Assembly: GCA_964035545.1 (NCBI GenBank)
Contig: OZ037767.1
Location: forward strand, 15,557,498-15,621,497
Direction of reading: 5' to 3'
Source: Bugula neritina
Taxonomy: Eukaryota > Bryozoa > Gymnolaemata > Cheilostomatida > Bugulidae
DNA length: 64,000 bases
Positions 1-12,000 of this stretch are shown here, one piece after another. Each line of letters starts with the position of its first letter. Position 1 is the stretch's first letter. The notes under the pieces were generated by a model. It was not told where the DNA came from. It ran no database searches and saw nothing but the letters and a program-made list of their open reading frames with translations. Position numbers and translations under genes: made by a program.

Positions 1-108
1 GTAGGCAACACGCATGCCACCCGCAGAGTAGTATTATTCAGGAACCTAACCTCCATTTTGAGAGAAATTTATGATATTCTTAGTGAGGATGCCCTTAACT
101 ATCCTGTG
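1..108. mobile_element. Right end of a TIR element (same family as 12683-13437)
   Basis: These 108 bases match 13330-13437 at about 93% by eye and end in the same terminal inverted repeat, TGCCCTTAACTATCCTGTG. The Gypsy protease coding sequence resumes directly after it at about base 109, so a second copy of this non-autonomous element sits inside the Gypsy element. Its left end lies outside the window. No transposase is visible. Confidence 0.75.
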
Positions 109-3100
109 TGGGGCGCCGTTCCTGAAGCGACACCAATGCCATATGGATTTCCATAAGTCCGCCATACTAATGGCAAGCCGGGATTTTTCCTGTGTCGATA
201 GGTTCGGCCGTCCCTTGGTCGGGGGCGTGCAGGTGGTACGTAATTGTACAGTACCCGGCCGCTCCTGGGCGATCATTCACTGCAGGGTGAATGACCACCA
301 ACTCTCTGGATTAGGGGTCGTTGAAGGAACGCACAAGAGAATCCAACTCGCCAGTAGCTTGAACCGGCTAACTGACCGAGGGGAGATTTTGGTGCAGTGT
401 ATCAACCCCCTTTCAGAGTCGGTGACACTACCATCCGGATCCCTACTGGGGCGCTTCCACACGGTCCAAGAGGGAGACATAGGGCCGTCGCTGGGCGAGG
501 CGACGGAGGGTCCCCAAGAGCGCCCGTCTGTACGGCGGGGGACCATCCCGGAACACGTTCAAGAGCTATACCAGTCAGCCTGTGAAGGCTGCGTGGGCAA
601 CAAGGAGCACCAAATTATGGCCCAGTTGCTGCGCCAGTATGGGGAGGTGTTCAGCAGCGGAGACCAGGACGTGGGCCTGACTAGGGCCGTCCGTCACGAA
701 ATACCGCTAGCTGCCGGGACTCTCCCTATCCGCCAACCCACTAGGAGACTGGGGCTGGAGAAGGAGAAGGAGGTCAGCCGACAAGTCCGGGATCTTCTGG
801 ACCGCGGCCTCATAGAGCCTGCACATAGTGTGTAAAGCTCCCCAGTCGTTCTGGTCCGGAAGAAAGACGGCAGTTGGCGGTTCTGTGTGGATTACCGCAA
901 ACCTAATAGCGTAACCAAACAGGACGCCTACCCTCTACCTCGGATAGACGAATCCCGGGACGCCTTTGCCGGCAGCAAGTACTTCAATACTTTAGACTTG
1001 CTGAGTGGCTACTGGCAATTCCCCCTGAGTCTCGACGCCCAAGAGAAAGCGGCGTTCATCACCAGAGATGGGCTGTGGAAGTGGAAGGTACTGCCCTTCG
1101 GGTTAACTTCCGCTCCTGCTACCTTCCAGCGGCTCATGGAACAGGTTCTCAGCGGGCTCCACTGGAAGACGCTGCTCGTCTACCTCGATGATGTCATCGT
1201 GATCTCCCCAAACTTTACGACTCATGTCAGTCGTCTGCGGGAGGTCTTCGAGCGACTCCGAGGTGCCGACCTCAAACTCAAACCTTCCAAGTGCGCTCTC
1301 TTGCAGCCGGAGGTGAAGTACCTGGGGCACGTCGTCGGCCGCAATGGCGTGGCGACGGACCCCGACAAGGTGCGGGCTGTGGCCGACTGGGTCACCCCCC
1401 AGGACTTGACCGGACTCCGGGCCTTCCTGGGGCTGGTAGGGTATTATAGACAATACATACCAGACTTTGCGGGGGTTGCACAGCCGTTAACCCTTTGGCG
1501 ATCAACTTTGAAGTTACGTAGTTTTAAGCCTCGTTTGAGTTTATCGCTAAATTTGCTAACAAATATTGCATAACTTTCAATTTCATTATTAAAAAGTTAC
1601 ACTTGATTTTGGCTTTAAATAAACTGGGTATTATAATTTTGAGAGTATCTTCTTTTATAAAAAGCTTCTTAAAGTGAGGGGAGACCTCAATTCTAGCTAA
1701 AATCAGTCATTTTAATTTGACCTCTCAAAACCGCCATTTTAAAATTAAAAATTCAAAATGATAAAATTAATTTATAATATGATTCAAAATATAGTGATTT
1801 TAACATTTCTGTTTATTTAGATGTTCTTCTAAATGTAATCTGAATAAAATAAACTGGCTCTCTATAACTTGACAGCAGTTTTTTGCATTTGAAAGTAGCG
1901 TTAAAATTTACCGACAATTTTGAAATTTAGGGATTAAATTGAAAAGCAACTAGCTGGCTTGGTAGCTATTAATTTAATGGCTCTAATTATCCCAAAATTA
2001 CTAAGCTGCCCTATCAACATCAATTACAAAAACTTTTAGGCTTTTCGGTTGAAAACTGGAAGTTTAAAGTAAGCGCTATCGTTTATTTACCTAAAAGACC
2101 ATATATGGTCCATTGATCTGTGGATAGCGTCGCTTTGAGGGACATATATGGTCCATTGATCGCGTAAGGGTTAAATCGGCTCATCGCAAAGGGAGTGGCC
2201 TGGCAGTGGACATCCGTCGAACAAAGGGCATTCGGCAGTCTCAAGAGTCGCTTGCTAGAGGCCCCAATTCTGGCCTACCCAGACCCCGCTCTGGAGTACA
2301 TCCTTGACACAGACGCCAGTGACCAGAACGTTGGTGCTGTGTTGTCACAAGTGCAAGAGGGCCGTGAAGTAGTCGTAGCTTACTATAGCAAATTGCTCTC
2401 ACCCCCTGAGCGCAATTACTGCACTACCCGCAAGGAGTTATTGGCAGTAATCAAGTCAGTGAAACACTTTCGGCCTTATCTTTACGGTAGGCCATTCTGC
2501 TTACGGACGGACCACGCCTCCTTGATTTGGCTGTGTAAGAGAGCTGAACCGTCCAGTCAGGTCGCCCGATGGCTTGAAGTCTTGGCCGAGTTTTCATACC
2601 GGATCGAACATCGACCCGGTAGGAAACACGGCAATGCGGACGGGCTGAGTTGGCGGCCGGACGAGGGGTGTAAACAGTGTCACAACATCGAGAGAAGGGA
2701 TGGGGGTCCCCCAAGATTCGAGTTTGCGACACTGGACCACCCTGGAGTGAGCTACGACTGGGACCAAGGTCAACTCAAACCAAGGAGTCCCAACCCACCG
2801 GAGGCTGTCAACAACCTCCGAGCCAACCCGGTCTTAGCTCGTAATATCAGGGAGCTGCAGAAACTCCAGGAAGACCTCCCTGGGGTGGTAGCCGACATAT
2901 ATCGAGCTAAACAGGAAGGGCGACGACCCAGCGAAGAACAGCTGCGGCAGGGGTGCGCCGAATTACGGCTGTACTGCCAACGCTGGGACTCTCTGTGGAT
3001 CGGGCCAGATGGTCTGCTGACCATCACCTTGACCGCCGACCAGGGACACCCTGGTCGAGAAAGGGTGATCTGTCCAGCCGCCATGCGCTGGGAGCTAGTA

Positions 3101-4183
3101 TGGAACACTCACCGACAGGCTCATGCCGGAGTCCGGAGGGTGCTTTTCAAGCTAAGGCTCCGGTGGTATTGGCCCAACATGGAGCGTGACGTCCGACTAA
3201 GGATCAAGCAATGCGAAATCTGCCAGGCCAGCAAGCATGGCCGTCTTCCTAGAGAGGCGGGACGACGTAGGCTATATGCCGGTAGGCCGTGGCAGGTGGT
3301 AGCTGTTGACTTGGTCGGGCCCATGCCCACCACCCCCAGAGGAAACAGCTGGATCCTAGTGCTGACCGACCACTTCACTAGGTGGGCCGACGCTCTGGCC
3401 ATCCCGGATGCGTCTGCCCAGACAGTGGCCAGCATACTAGATCAGCGTGTATTCTGCTACTTTGGGCTGCCCGAGCAATTACACTCGGACCAGGGGTCGC
3501 AATTTCAGTCTCAACTGATGAGCGACCTCTGTCGCCTCTGGGGAATAAAGCAAAGTAGGACCACTCCATACCACCCTCAGGGCAACGGGGTGGTCGAACG
3601 CAACAACCGGATGCTGGGCGACGCACTCCGCAGTCTACTACTCGGCCGAGGCCAGGAGGAATGGGATCTCGTATTGCCACCGGTCATGCGGGCCTACCGC
3701 AGCACGCCACATACCAGCACCGGCGAGACCCCCAACCTCTTGACACTCGGTCGTGAGACACGAGTGCCCGACCACTTCGCCTATCATATTCCGGAGCCAG
3801 AATACTCTGTCCACGAGTACGCTGAGGAATTGATAGAGCGTCTGAGAGTCGCACACGAAATACTGCGGGAGAAGCAGCGGCAGGTGCGACAGGAAGACGC
3901 TGACGAGTCACCCCTCTACCAGACTGGAGACTGGGTCTGGATGATCAACTACCGTAGGCGTCGAGGACAGGCGGCTAAACTACAGCTTAAGTTCGTAGGA
4001 CCCTACGTGGTAGTTGAGGCAATGCCCAATCATACTTACAAGCTGGAGCGGTCTGGACAGATATCTGTCCAGAATGAAGCCAGCTTGAAACCCTATTGGG
4101 CTAGCCCAGGTGCGGCACGAGGTGCCCCCCCCATTGTTAGAGCCCAGGAGGCAGACAACAATGCGCGGGCGGCGGCGGCATAA
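109..4183 (+). pseudogene. pol: Ty3/Gypsy retrotransposon pol, broken copy 1
   Basis: This is the polyprotein of an LTR retrotransposon of the Ty3/Gypsy type, missing gag and the 5' LTR (left of the window). Order of domains: end of the aspartic protease and linker (109-780), reverse transcriptase (about 780-1480, catalytic YLDD at 1181-1192), RNase H (from 2175, TDAS near 2309), integrase zinc domain (H-x3-H and CEIC, 3109-3222), integrase core with D at about 3305, D at about 3487 and E at about 3593, then a GPY/F-like tail (about 3990) to a stop at 4181-4183. Lesions: an element at the left edge, an in-frame TAA at 833-835 in the RT N-terminus, and a 680-bp MITE at 1491-2170. The 684 bp added by the MITE plus duplicated TTAA is a multiple of three, so both sides share one frame. 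The 2175-4183 half is open. GC content is far above the flanks. No 3' LTR is recognisable downstream. Confidence 0.93.
1491..2170. mobile_element. piggyBac-like MITE with TTAA target duplication
   Basis: The insert is flanked by TTAA at 1487-1490 and 2171-2174 and has imperfect terminal inverted repeats: CCCTTTGGCGATCAA at the left and, on the other strand, CCCTTACGCGATCAA at the right (13 of 15 match). CCC-starting termini with TTAA duplications are the hallmark of the piggyBac superfamily. It is 680 bp, AT-rich and has no open frame, so it is non-autonomous. A short motif, CATATATGGTCCATTGATC, occurs twice near the right end (about 2100-2120 and 2143-2161). Confidence 0.85.
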
Positions 4184-4532
4184 ACCCAATGATGAGTGGG
4201 TCATGCCACGGACAGAAGACTTGGCAAGGCAAGAGAGGCCACCCCCTCCAACGGGGACGCGCCCTCTGCCCCCAGCGCTAAGCCGTCCGGCCCCAAGGCT
4301 ACCACCACCACTTCCAGAACTAAATATACTTCCGGAAGTGCAAAACCCCCCCACGGGAGGGGCTCTGTCCGGAGAGAACAGGGGAGAAGAGGGAATGCCA
4401 GCCGACGGGAGGCAGGAAACACCACCAGTAGAGTGTAGCAGCCCACTGGTGAGTACACCACCTCCCTCACCAGCTACCCCACCTACCCACCGCACAACAA
4501 TCATTATAGATGTTATAAAATTAGTTGGGTGA
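4110..4532 (+). CDS. Proline-rich frame overlapping the end of Gypsy pol
   Basis: A 140-codon frame opens inside the pol 3' end in a different register and runs into the element's 3' region. It is rich in proline and arginine, with no recognisable domain or membrane segment. A similar peptide (EDLAR-ERP, then a proline run, then PEVQ-PP) is fused in frame to the integrase zinc region of the second Gypsy copy (around 15340-15480, minus strand), which suggests this frame may be translated in the family. A second overlapping frame (4196-4438) is also similar between the copies, so nucleotide homology alone could explain the match. Treat as tentative. Confidence 0.3.
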   Translation: MRHEVPPPLLEPRRQTTMRGRRRHKPNDEWVMPRTEDLARQERPPPPTGTRPLPPALSRPAPRLPPPLPELNILPEVQNPPTGGALSGENRGEEGMPADGRQETPPVECSSPLVSTPPPSPATPPTHRTTIIIDVIKLVG

Positions 4533-5494
4533 TAAAGTTTGAAAATGCACAATAGCATGAAGTTATTAATTGTTCTAGTATTGATGAGCCATATGAGTTT
4601 ATTTTACAAGTTGCTTTTATTATGACCTGTAAAAGTGTTAGGATTGTTAGACTAACAAAAACATAGTTTTTCTCTGTAAATTATTAAAACGAGATCATGA
4701 AATCATTAATTTAAAGTTTTTTAGGAGTTTATTCAAACTTAATATATAGTTTTATAAAACAGGTTTAATAGTTATTATGTTTAACTTGGAAACCAAAAAA
4801 ACTTTAAATAATAATTTTCAGATCGTTGAAATATTATTTTTTACTAAAATGCCTCTATTGTATGAGATAATATATAACATGTCACAAATTGTTATTGGTA
4901 GGTGACGAATGAAATACCAATACCGGTACTGTTATATATAATATATATACTGTGTATTAACCAAACTGCTTTTATTAACAAAAATATACTAATACTGTTA
5001 TATATAGTATAATGGTTTTATCCCAGATAGACCCTATTTTTATTTCAGTTTCATATAATTACATAATGATATATAGCTATATAACTGTTGTAATAATTGC
5101 TAAATAGCTAAAATACCAATGACTTATTATATCAGCCAACATGAATTATTTGGAATATTATTCTAATTTTCACAAATTTGTGAGAGACAAAAAACAGTGT
5201 AATACAATAATAATAGACATTACATTTAATTAATAACTACTCATTAACAAAATATCTGCATTTAAACAAAAAGAAAAAGAATATTCGAAATTATTGTTAA
5301 TGCAAATCAAAGAAATTAATCCTGTGCTAAATATGTGCTTCATTTAAATATACATATATATTTCAATAATATTAAAATAAATTGCATATAAAATATATAT
5401 TACACCAAAATTAACAAGTAAGGTCTAACTGGGCAGCGTCTATTTAGGATAACACCCGAACAAACTGTTTTTATTACCAGCAGCTGTCTAGAAG
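4533..5494. other. AT-rich intergenic sequence
   Basis: There is no open frame or RNA gene here. A diverged copy of the stretch at about 5275-5420 occurs at about 60450-60600 (shared ATATATTTCAATA and AAATAAATTGCA blocks), marking an old dispersed repeat. A possible acceptor (ATTACCAG) ends at 5480, just before the WSC pseudogene start. Confidence 0.5.
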
Positions 5495-5910
5495 ATGCAT
5501 GAATATCTGATGTGTATAGCACTGGTTCCTATAGTTTATGGTTCAGTGTACATGGGTTGTTACGTGGACACTCGTATCAGAGCTCTACCATTGAGGTATG
5601 ATTCTATAGTGACATGACAGTCGACCTTTGTATTGGCTACTGCATTTACAGAGGTAAGTATTCCATTCACTTACTAAGTTGAATTTTTACAACATAGTGA
5701 AATTGTAACCTATAAAGCAGAGCTAATAAATTAGCCATCATTTTAGGATTAACTCACAATATTATCTTGAAACTTCAAAGGAATTGCAATTATTCTGAAA
5801 TAAGATTGCTACATACTTATTCTTGAAATATTTGTGCTTGCTTTAAAGTTTAGACATTTTACCTGAGCTACAAGTATTTAAATAGTGTCATGCAGTTGGT
5901 ATCTAGCACA

Positions 5911-6040
5911 GTGAGCCGCAGCGGTATAGGGGTCAGAGCGTTTGCCTACAAGTAAGCACAAAGTAATAAGTTTGAGCCCCATTATAAGCCTGCCGTGATG
6001 TTAGGAAGAGCATCCAGTCATAATTGCTCCTGTGCTTCAT
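5911..6040 (+). repeat. tRNA-derived SINE-like insertion with LINE-type tail
   Basis: The stretch has A-box-like (TATAGGGGTCAGAGCG) and B-box-like (AGTTTGAGCCCC) pol III promoter elements about 35 bp apart, followed by a tail (GCATCCAGTC region, 6010-6020) that resembles the 3' ends of RTE-type LINEs. It does not fold into an intact tRNA. It lies in the first intron of the WSC pseudogene. Confidence 0.55.
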
Positions 6041-8372
6041 ATGAATAAGTCTTAAGCCAGCTTTAACAAAAACCCTTTCTATCAGGGATCTTCTCATAGG
6101 TATGGTGACTATAATAAACTTGTGTGACTTGGTATATATTAGCATGTGTGCACATAATATATCCAAGAAAATTTGCATGTCGCAAAATATATTAAATATC
6201 TACATAACTTTGAAATCTATAGCTAACTAGTTGTTTGATTGGCTATAAATATCATATTACAGTAAATTATTTAAAGTGAATTGATTATATCAAATTAATA
6301 TGTTAGCAAGCATAAAGTCAACTAATATTAATAATCGCCTTAGTTGTAAACTGAGTCAACAAATGTAAATAAATCAATAAAGAAACATTAGGTATACAAG
6401 CAATTAGCTGCTCATAATATTTGTTCAGTAAGTGTAAATATTATACATGTTCAGAAACTGCTTGCTTAAGTTTACCTAATTAATAGCAAGTATAAACATT
6501 TTGTCATTTATATAGATGCTACGATATTGAGTTTGTCAGAGGAAAATTCAATTATGCAATTATTGGACTAGTCGTAAAATTTTTTTTGAATAGTAGGATT
6601 AATTGAAGAATACTCAAATAATAGTTTATTAATCAAAGTTTTATTCACATTAACTAGAACTCACAGCTCTCTATCACTATATAGCCATGATAAATTTGCT
6701 AAAATTTTGGGAAAAAGTAACTATATGTTATAATGGCAAAATTGCTACTTATATATTTTCTAGTACATATATATATGCTCATTAAACCATAAATTTTATT
6801 CAAATAAAATGTTGACATGAAGATTAATCAACCCTGCTGGTATTTCAAGGTCACCCCTACGCTGGTGTGCAGACGGATGACACTTGTTTCTGCGGAAGTG
6901 AGTACGACAAGTATGGAATTGGTGAAGAAACGAGCTGCAGAGACCCTTGCAAAGGAAATACTAGTCAGATATGTGGTGGAGGCTGGAGAAACAGTGTCTA
7001 TAAAATAACTGGGAAAGGTACATAAAAGATCAACTCAAAATGAAATTGACCAATTAAATTTCGATGCAAATAAGGAAAATAAAAATAATTTTGATGCTCA
7101 TTTACTATTATTTTAAAGCCTAAAAATTTGTATATTTGCACCTAAACTTTAATAAGATTTTAATCGCAAAATATGCTTAGATTTAAAGTCACTTCAACAA
7201 TGTATCTAACAGCTGAATTTTGTTTAAATATATACTGTAGAAAAGAATGAATCTAGCCAAAGTGTACCAAGACCCATTCGCTATGTCGGCAAAATTGAAG
7301 TTGGAGGACTGACTGATGACATCATATCCTTTATTGAACATCCAACTGATTCTACTAAAATAATAGCAGCTACATCAAAACAACTTGTAGAGATCAATAA
7401 CCATGGAGACTGTACAGTAGTAGCTGGTGTGCAGCTGCAAAGTTGTTTGCATACGCAAAACTCACTTTCATTTGCTTCCATCAGCCATATTGTTTATGCT
7501 CACTTCACTGATCTGACTTCACATCACTTCCTGTTTAACAAGTCTGTCATCTTGGTGGCTGATGAAGGTGACCATTGCATTAAATTCTTTGAATTTCAAC
7601 AGAAACCTTTGTTCTCTAATTTTCAAACCTACAAAATTGGCAATTGTGGACTTCCACAAGTATCCCCTTTGTTAGCTGATAAAGTTCGACACTTTAGTGA
7701 ACCTCAGGCAATCATGCTGAACAGCCCAAAACATATTTCTCTGTACCATGACTCTGAGACTATTAGACTGGTTGTTAACTGTGTACTGACTGAAGTATAC
7801 TCTGTTATTGTTAGTATCTATCCAACTCACACTGTAGCATATGAGTACAGTGGACACCCTGGGTACGTTACCGATATGTTAGGTCATTTTCATTTTCCAT
7901 TGATGAAATCACAGGGATTTAGCAGTGTGGAAAACAAAAGCGATTTAGCAAAGGTGGAATTGCATATTGAGGATAGTTTTGGCACATTAATCGGGGTTTA
8001 TCTTTATTTTTGTGCGTCAACTATAAGTTCAGAAGTTCCCAGACTGTTAAATGATTTGCCAACAATATTAATGAGTGGTTAAATTCAATATTTGATTTAC
8101 AATCATACTAGTCAGGAGCTGTTCATACGGAATTTACAAATTTTACATCTTCCTCTGGAAGCGGAGTCTAAACTGAGTCAATATACTGTAGCACGTGATT
8201 CTCTCATACTCTACAGTCAAAGCCTGAAAACATTTTATTTCACAAAGAGATATTCTCAATATCAGAGAGTTAGTGAGAGTCAGTGTAGTCAGTCTATTAT
8301 ACAAAAGTTACAGGTGAATGGAGCTGAATCTTGTGCTTATGTCTGCTTTAAATATGTTGAAAAATTATTCAT

Positions 8373-8519
8373 TCACTTGTTTTTCTTCATTCCAAAAATG
8401 GTAAGCTTTCCATCATTTGCTGCTTCTTTCACTTTTGACCAATCAGTGACTGCTTCACATAAATCGCCAAGCGCAGACAAGCCTCCTTTCTTTGCACTGT
8501 CCATCCATTGTCCAGTTAT
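8373..8519 (-). CDS. Possible orphan terminal exon, unknown protein
   Basis: On the minus strand a good acceptor (ATAAATTTCAG) is followed at 8519 by 49 codons in phase 0 ending with TGA at 8373-8375. The peptide reads like real protein (GQWMDSAKKGGLSALGDL, then an acidic/basic helix and LTIFGMKKNK) and I do not recognise the family. No further exons of it are visible upstream between 8540 and 9070. It overlaps the antisense 3' end of the WSC pseudogene, so it may be a relic that reached this spot by rearrangement. Confidence 0.35.
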   Translation of the reverse strand: MTGQWMDSAKKGGLSALGDLCEAVTDWSKVKEAANDGKLTIFGMKKNK

Positions 8520-9040
8520 CTGAAATTTATATTATGTGGGAAGTTTAAATAAAAATGCATTATAGTACCAATGTTTATATATCATTATAGAAAAAATATT
8601 ATAAGATTGTAATACTATCACTTGTTTTGTGGCTTCTATGAAACATAATTATTAAGCAACTGGCAAAAACGTTTTTTATGCTATAGTTATTAAAAACTCT
8701 GCAAAAATAATTAAATAATTTCTGCATGGTTCTATACTTTGTATACTATGTTATATATAAAAATGTAGAACGCTATAAACCTCAATTACATCAAGAAGAT
8801 GTTTGTATGTTAATACAACTCAACTTTGTAACATGACACAAAATATGAGCCTGTTCAAAATAAACACCGTGAGGTGGTGTTAAAGCTAATGCTGATAGTT
8901 GCATAGTTTTCAATACAATAATTCTTGTTTATAGAAGATTCTCGTGGCATATTATAACAGCACAACTTTAGATGTTAGGTTTATACTACTTCTAGAAATC
9001 ACAAAAATCAATGCCTATAAACAAAAGTACGGATGTTGCT

Positions 9041-9046
9041 TTTATT
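9041..9046 (-). terminator. Polyadenylation signal of the ankyrin gene
   Basis: AATAAA on the minus strand, 24 bases beyond the ankyrin gene stop codon at 9070-9072. Confidence 0.6.
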
Positions 9047-9069
9047 ATTATATAACTAGGATATGTAAG

Positions 9070-12000
9070 TTAAAAGTCTACCTCATCTAGTTTATCTTTA
9101 TCCAGTACACTCAGGTAGTAGATGTATCTGAATCTGTCAATAGTTTTACGACATTTCCCTGTTGGTTTAAGAGCATCATGAATAGATTTGGCTCTTTTAC
9201 TAGCCAGTTGGTTATGTACATATTCCATCAACTGTATAGCCTGTTCTGGTGTTTGTACTGCAAGGAACACAGGATAAACTATTTACATATTAAGATATGA
9301 GAAGATATGAGTATTAGTATTCTACCTCTGCTATAGGAGATATTACTGGGTGTAATATAACAGCTGGTCATATATATCAAACTCTAGAGTTGCCTCTTCA
9401 TCTTATATATAGTAAGAGTTGTCTTACCTTATTATATATAGTAAGAGTTGTCTTATCTTATGATATATAGTAGGAGTTGTCTTATCTTATGATATATAGT
9501 AAGAGTTGTCTTATCTTATTATATATAGTAGGAGTTGTCATACCATATTGGAAACTTTTTGCAGCATTAGGAGCTGACAAATCTTGGCCAGCCTGCTTGT
9601 CACTGACTCTTTCTACAAAATACACAAAAGTCATGCATGCTATCGTAATGGGTAGCCTCAATGTATATATAGGAAACTTTATAAAAACATGTTAAATTAA
9701 AATGTTAACAGAATGTTACATTTTTATTCATGATTACTATAATTTATTTCAACAAACCTGTAACCAGTGTTTCTTGGTTCTCAACAAATATTGAGAATGG
9801 AACATCCACTAATCCAAGTCTGAGACAGTCGGAGTATCTCGATTTATCTGAAAAAAAAATACAAGTTGATCAAACAAGTAAAACCTAAAATATCCGTCAA
9901 TTATCTACTTTTACCTGCTATAGGCAAAGATTACAATAAAACAAGTATACATTACCTTCATTTAGAATACGAGTCACACAGTCCTTTCCAATAAAACGTT
10001 TGAGATCTTCAATAGTCATGTGATCTTCAAATGGGTAAACTATATTCTCTCCTTGAACTTTTACAGTTACTTTACAGTTTTTCACTTTACCTGCATAAAA
10101 AACTCATCACATGATCACAAAGCCAACTTTAATCTTAGCGTAATTACACATCATCAATGTAACAAATAGGTATCTTTAGAGGCACACACGGAAGTAACTT
10201 ACTCTTGAATGGCCCATCTGATCTGGTAGGAAGTGAAACTGCTTGGTGTACTGCTACAGTAGCAGGTATATCTTGATGTGGTGCTGCAACCGCTGGATCT
10301 ATCAGAGAAGGAACTTCAGTTGACTGCGCCATGTTCTCCATTGTGTTTTCTGCTGACACATGCTCATGTGGTGCTGTAACACTTGAGAAAGCTTGGTGTG
10401 GTGCCACAGTGTTAAACTGACTTAGTTGTGATGATCCTGTATCTGGCACTGGATCATGTGAAAGAGTAGTAGTTTGGTTTAGTGCTTCAAAAGTAAAGGT
10501 AATACAAATAATATAGCTATATTAAATGTTGATGATATTAAATCATACTTTCTCTCATTTAGTAGAAAGACTCAATATATGGCAGTCAATTAGCATTTGT
10601 CTATCAACTCAATGGTCATAATTACCTATATTGCAAATTTCAACATTTAAAACACTTAGAGTTTTAGTGAACTGCAAGAATCAGCTTATAGGACTAAAAG
10701 ACTACAAACTTATATAACTCACATGCAGTCCTTTGATATTTAGTTGAGGGCAAAACTGTCATAGCTGGTTCTGCAGGTCTTTTGCTGCCCGAAACTTTGT
10801 CGGTTTGCTTTTTCAAGTCAAAAACTTGAATAAACGAATCGCTTTCTTGTGCCGGGTCAATAACAGGAGAGTTTGCGCTACTTTTCAATTGCAGATCAAA
10901 TTCGTGTTCATTTTCCATTTTCCTGCTTCTGAAACCTCCTTCATGTATTTTTACTCCTGATGACACATAGTTAGGAAAGTTGGACATTAGAGATGAGGGC
11001 CATTTGAATCGAGTGTCTGCTTCTCTATGGATGTTGCTTTCATCATTCACATGCGAAAGAATTGTAGAGGTCATGTTGTTGGAAGTTGGAGGAATGAATG
11101 GAGACAAGTCCTCTGAATGGTTGAAAAATGGAGCATTCAACTGAGGAGATGGAGATGGTAAACTGACTGTGGGATTCTCTGGTCTAGGAAACCACTGTGG
11201 TGTTGACAGTGTGGGTACACTTGGCATAGAAGAAGACCCATTAGTATTGTTTAGTCGGTGGGCCTCCATGTTTGATGGAGGGAGTTGGAACCAAGATGGC
11301 TGAAGAGAAGTCAACTGTGGCGCTGTTTGTCGATACAATGGTTGTTTTAGATGTGGTGGTTGCCAGTGCTGCGAAAATATTGGTTGATGTGGAGACAAAG
11401 GATGGTGTGTCTGTTCTTTCCAGGGATCCGTCTCTAAAGAAATGTTAAACATGTAAAATAAAATTTCATGCATGTAAACGTGTCATTCAGCTTGTAAATG
11501 GGCAGCTATAGTTAGAATATTATGACTTCAATTGATTGATTATTATAGATAAACAGTAACATGTTACATACAATTAAACTTTTATTTCTATAGTTTAAAT
11601 ATTTATATATTCTATTTTTCAAATTCAAGAAATTTACAATTGCTTATAGTATTTATGAAGGATTATTAATTTCACTCTTTCGCATCACCTATGATATGCA
11701 GCATTCGAATTAAACTGGCAGTGCTGAATTACATATAGTTATTAGAATTTTGTTAAAATAAGGAAATAGCAACTGTGTTCAATGTGCTTATAGGTAACAA
11801 TTGATTCATCATGTGTTATCTGTGATAAAGCATAGTAAGTAATTTCCTGCCTTTATCCAATTATGGTTTATATTCATTAAAAACAATATTTTAGTTTGCT
11901 ACTTAAATCATGAAGGAAAACACCTTAGAGTAAAATAGTCTGTTTAAAAATAAGTAATTCTACCTGGAACTTGACTTGTTGCATCATCTCTTTGTTCTGT

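Larger units (their letters stand above)
5495..8523 (+). pseudogene. Decayed secreted WSC-domain / NHL-like protein gene
   Basis: Three exons on the plus strand: 5495-5653, 6850-7017 and 7241 onward, all joined with phase-1 GT-AG introns. Exon 1 starts with an ATG followed by a hydrophobic leader (cleavage plausible after VYG) and the first half of a WSC domain (GCYVDT...). A frame change near 5613, seen as TGA at 5615-5617, separates this from the in-frame continuation MTVDLCIGYC. Exon 2 gives the second half of WSC (CFCG, DPCKGN, CGGGW...SVY). Exon 3 encodes a propeller-like region (IISFIEHPTDSTKIIAAT, VILVADEGDHCIKFF). A TAA at 8080-8082 interrupts it and similarity to the paralogue at 21908-24613 resumes downstream in the same frame to about 8310. 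Two independent lesions argue for a pseudogene. WSC domains bind carbohydrate; the product would have been secreted. Confidence 0.75.

Noticed and set aside
3980-4558. 192-codon minus-strand frame
   Set aside because: It is the antisense of Gypsy pol and its proline-rich 3' region; GC-rich sequence keeps frames open by chance.
7429-8082. Single-exon gene from the ATG at 7429
   Set aside because: The frame is open upstream to an acceptor at 7240 and is homologous there to the paralogue, so the ATG is internal.
9477-9695. Plus-strand 72-codon frame
   Set aside because: It is antisense to ankyrin exon 6 and runs through the 29-bp repeat.
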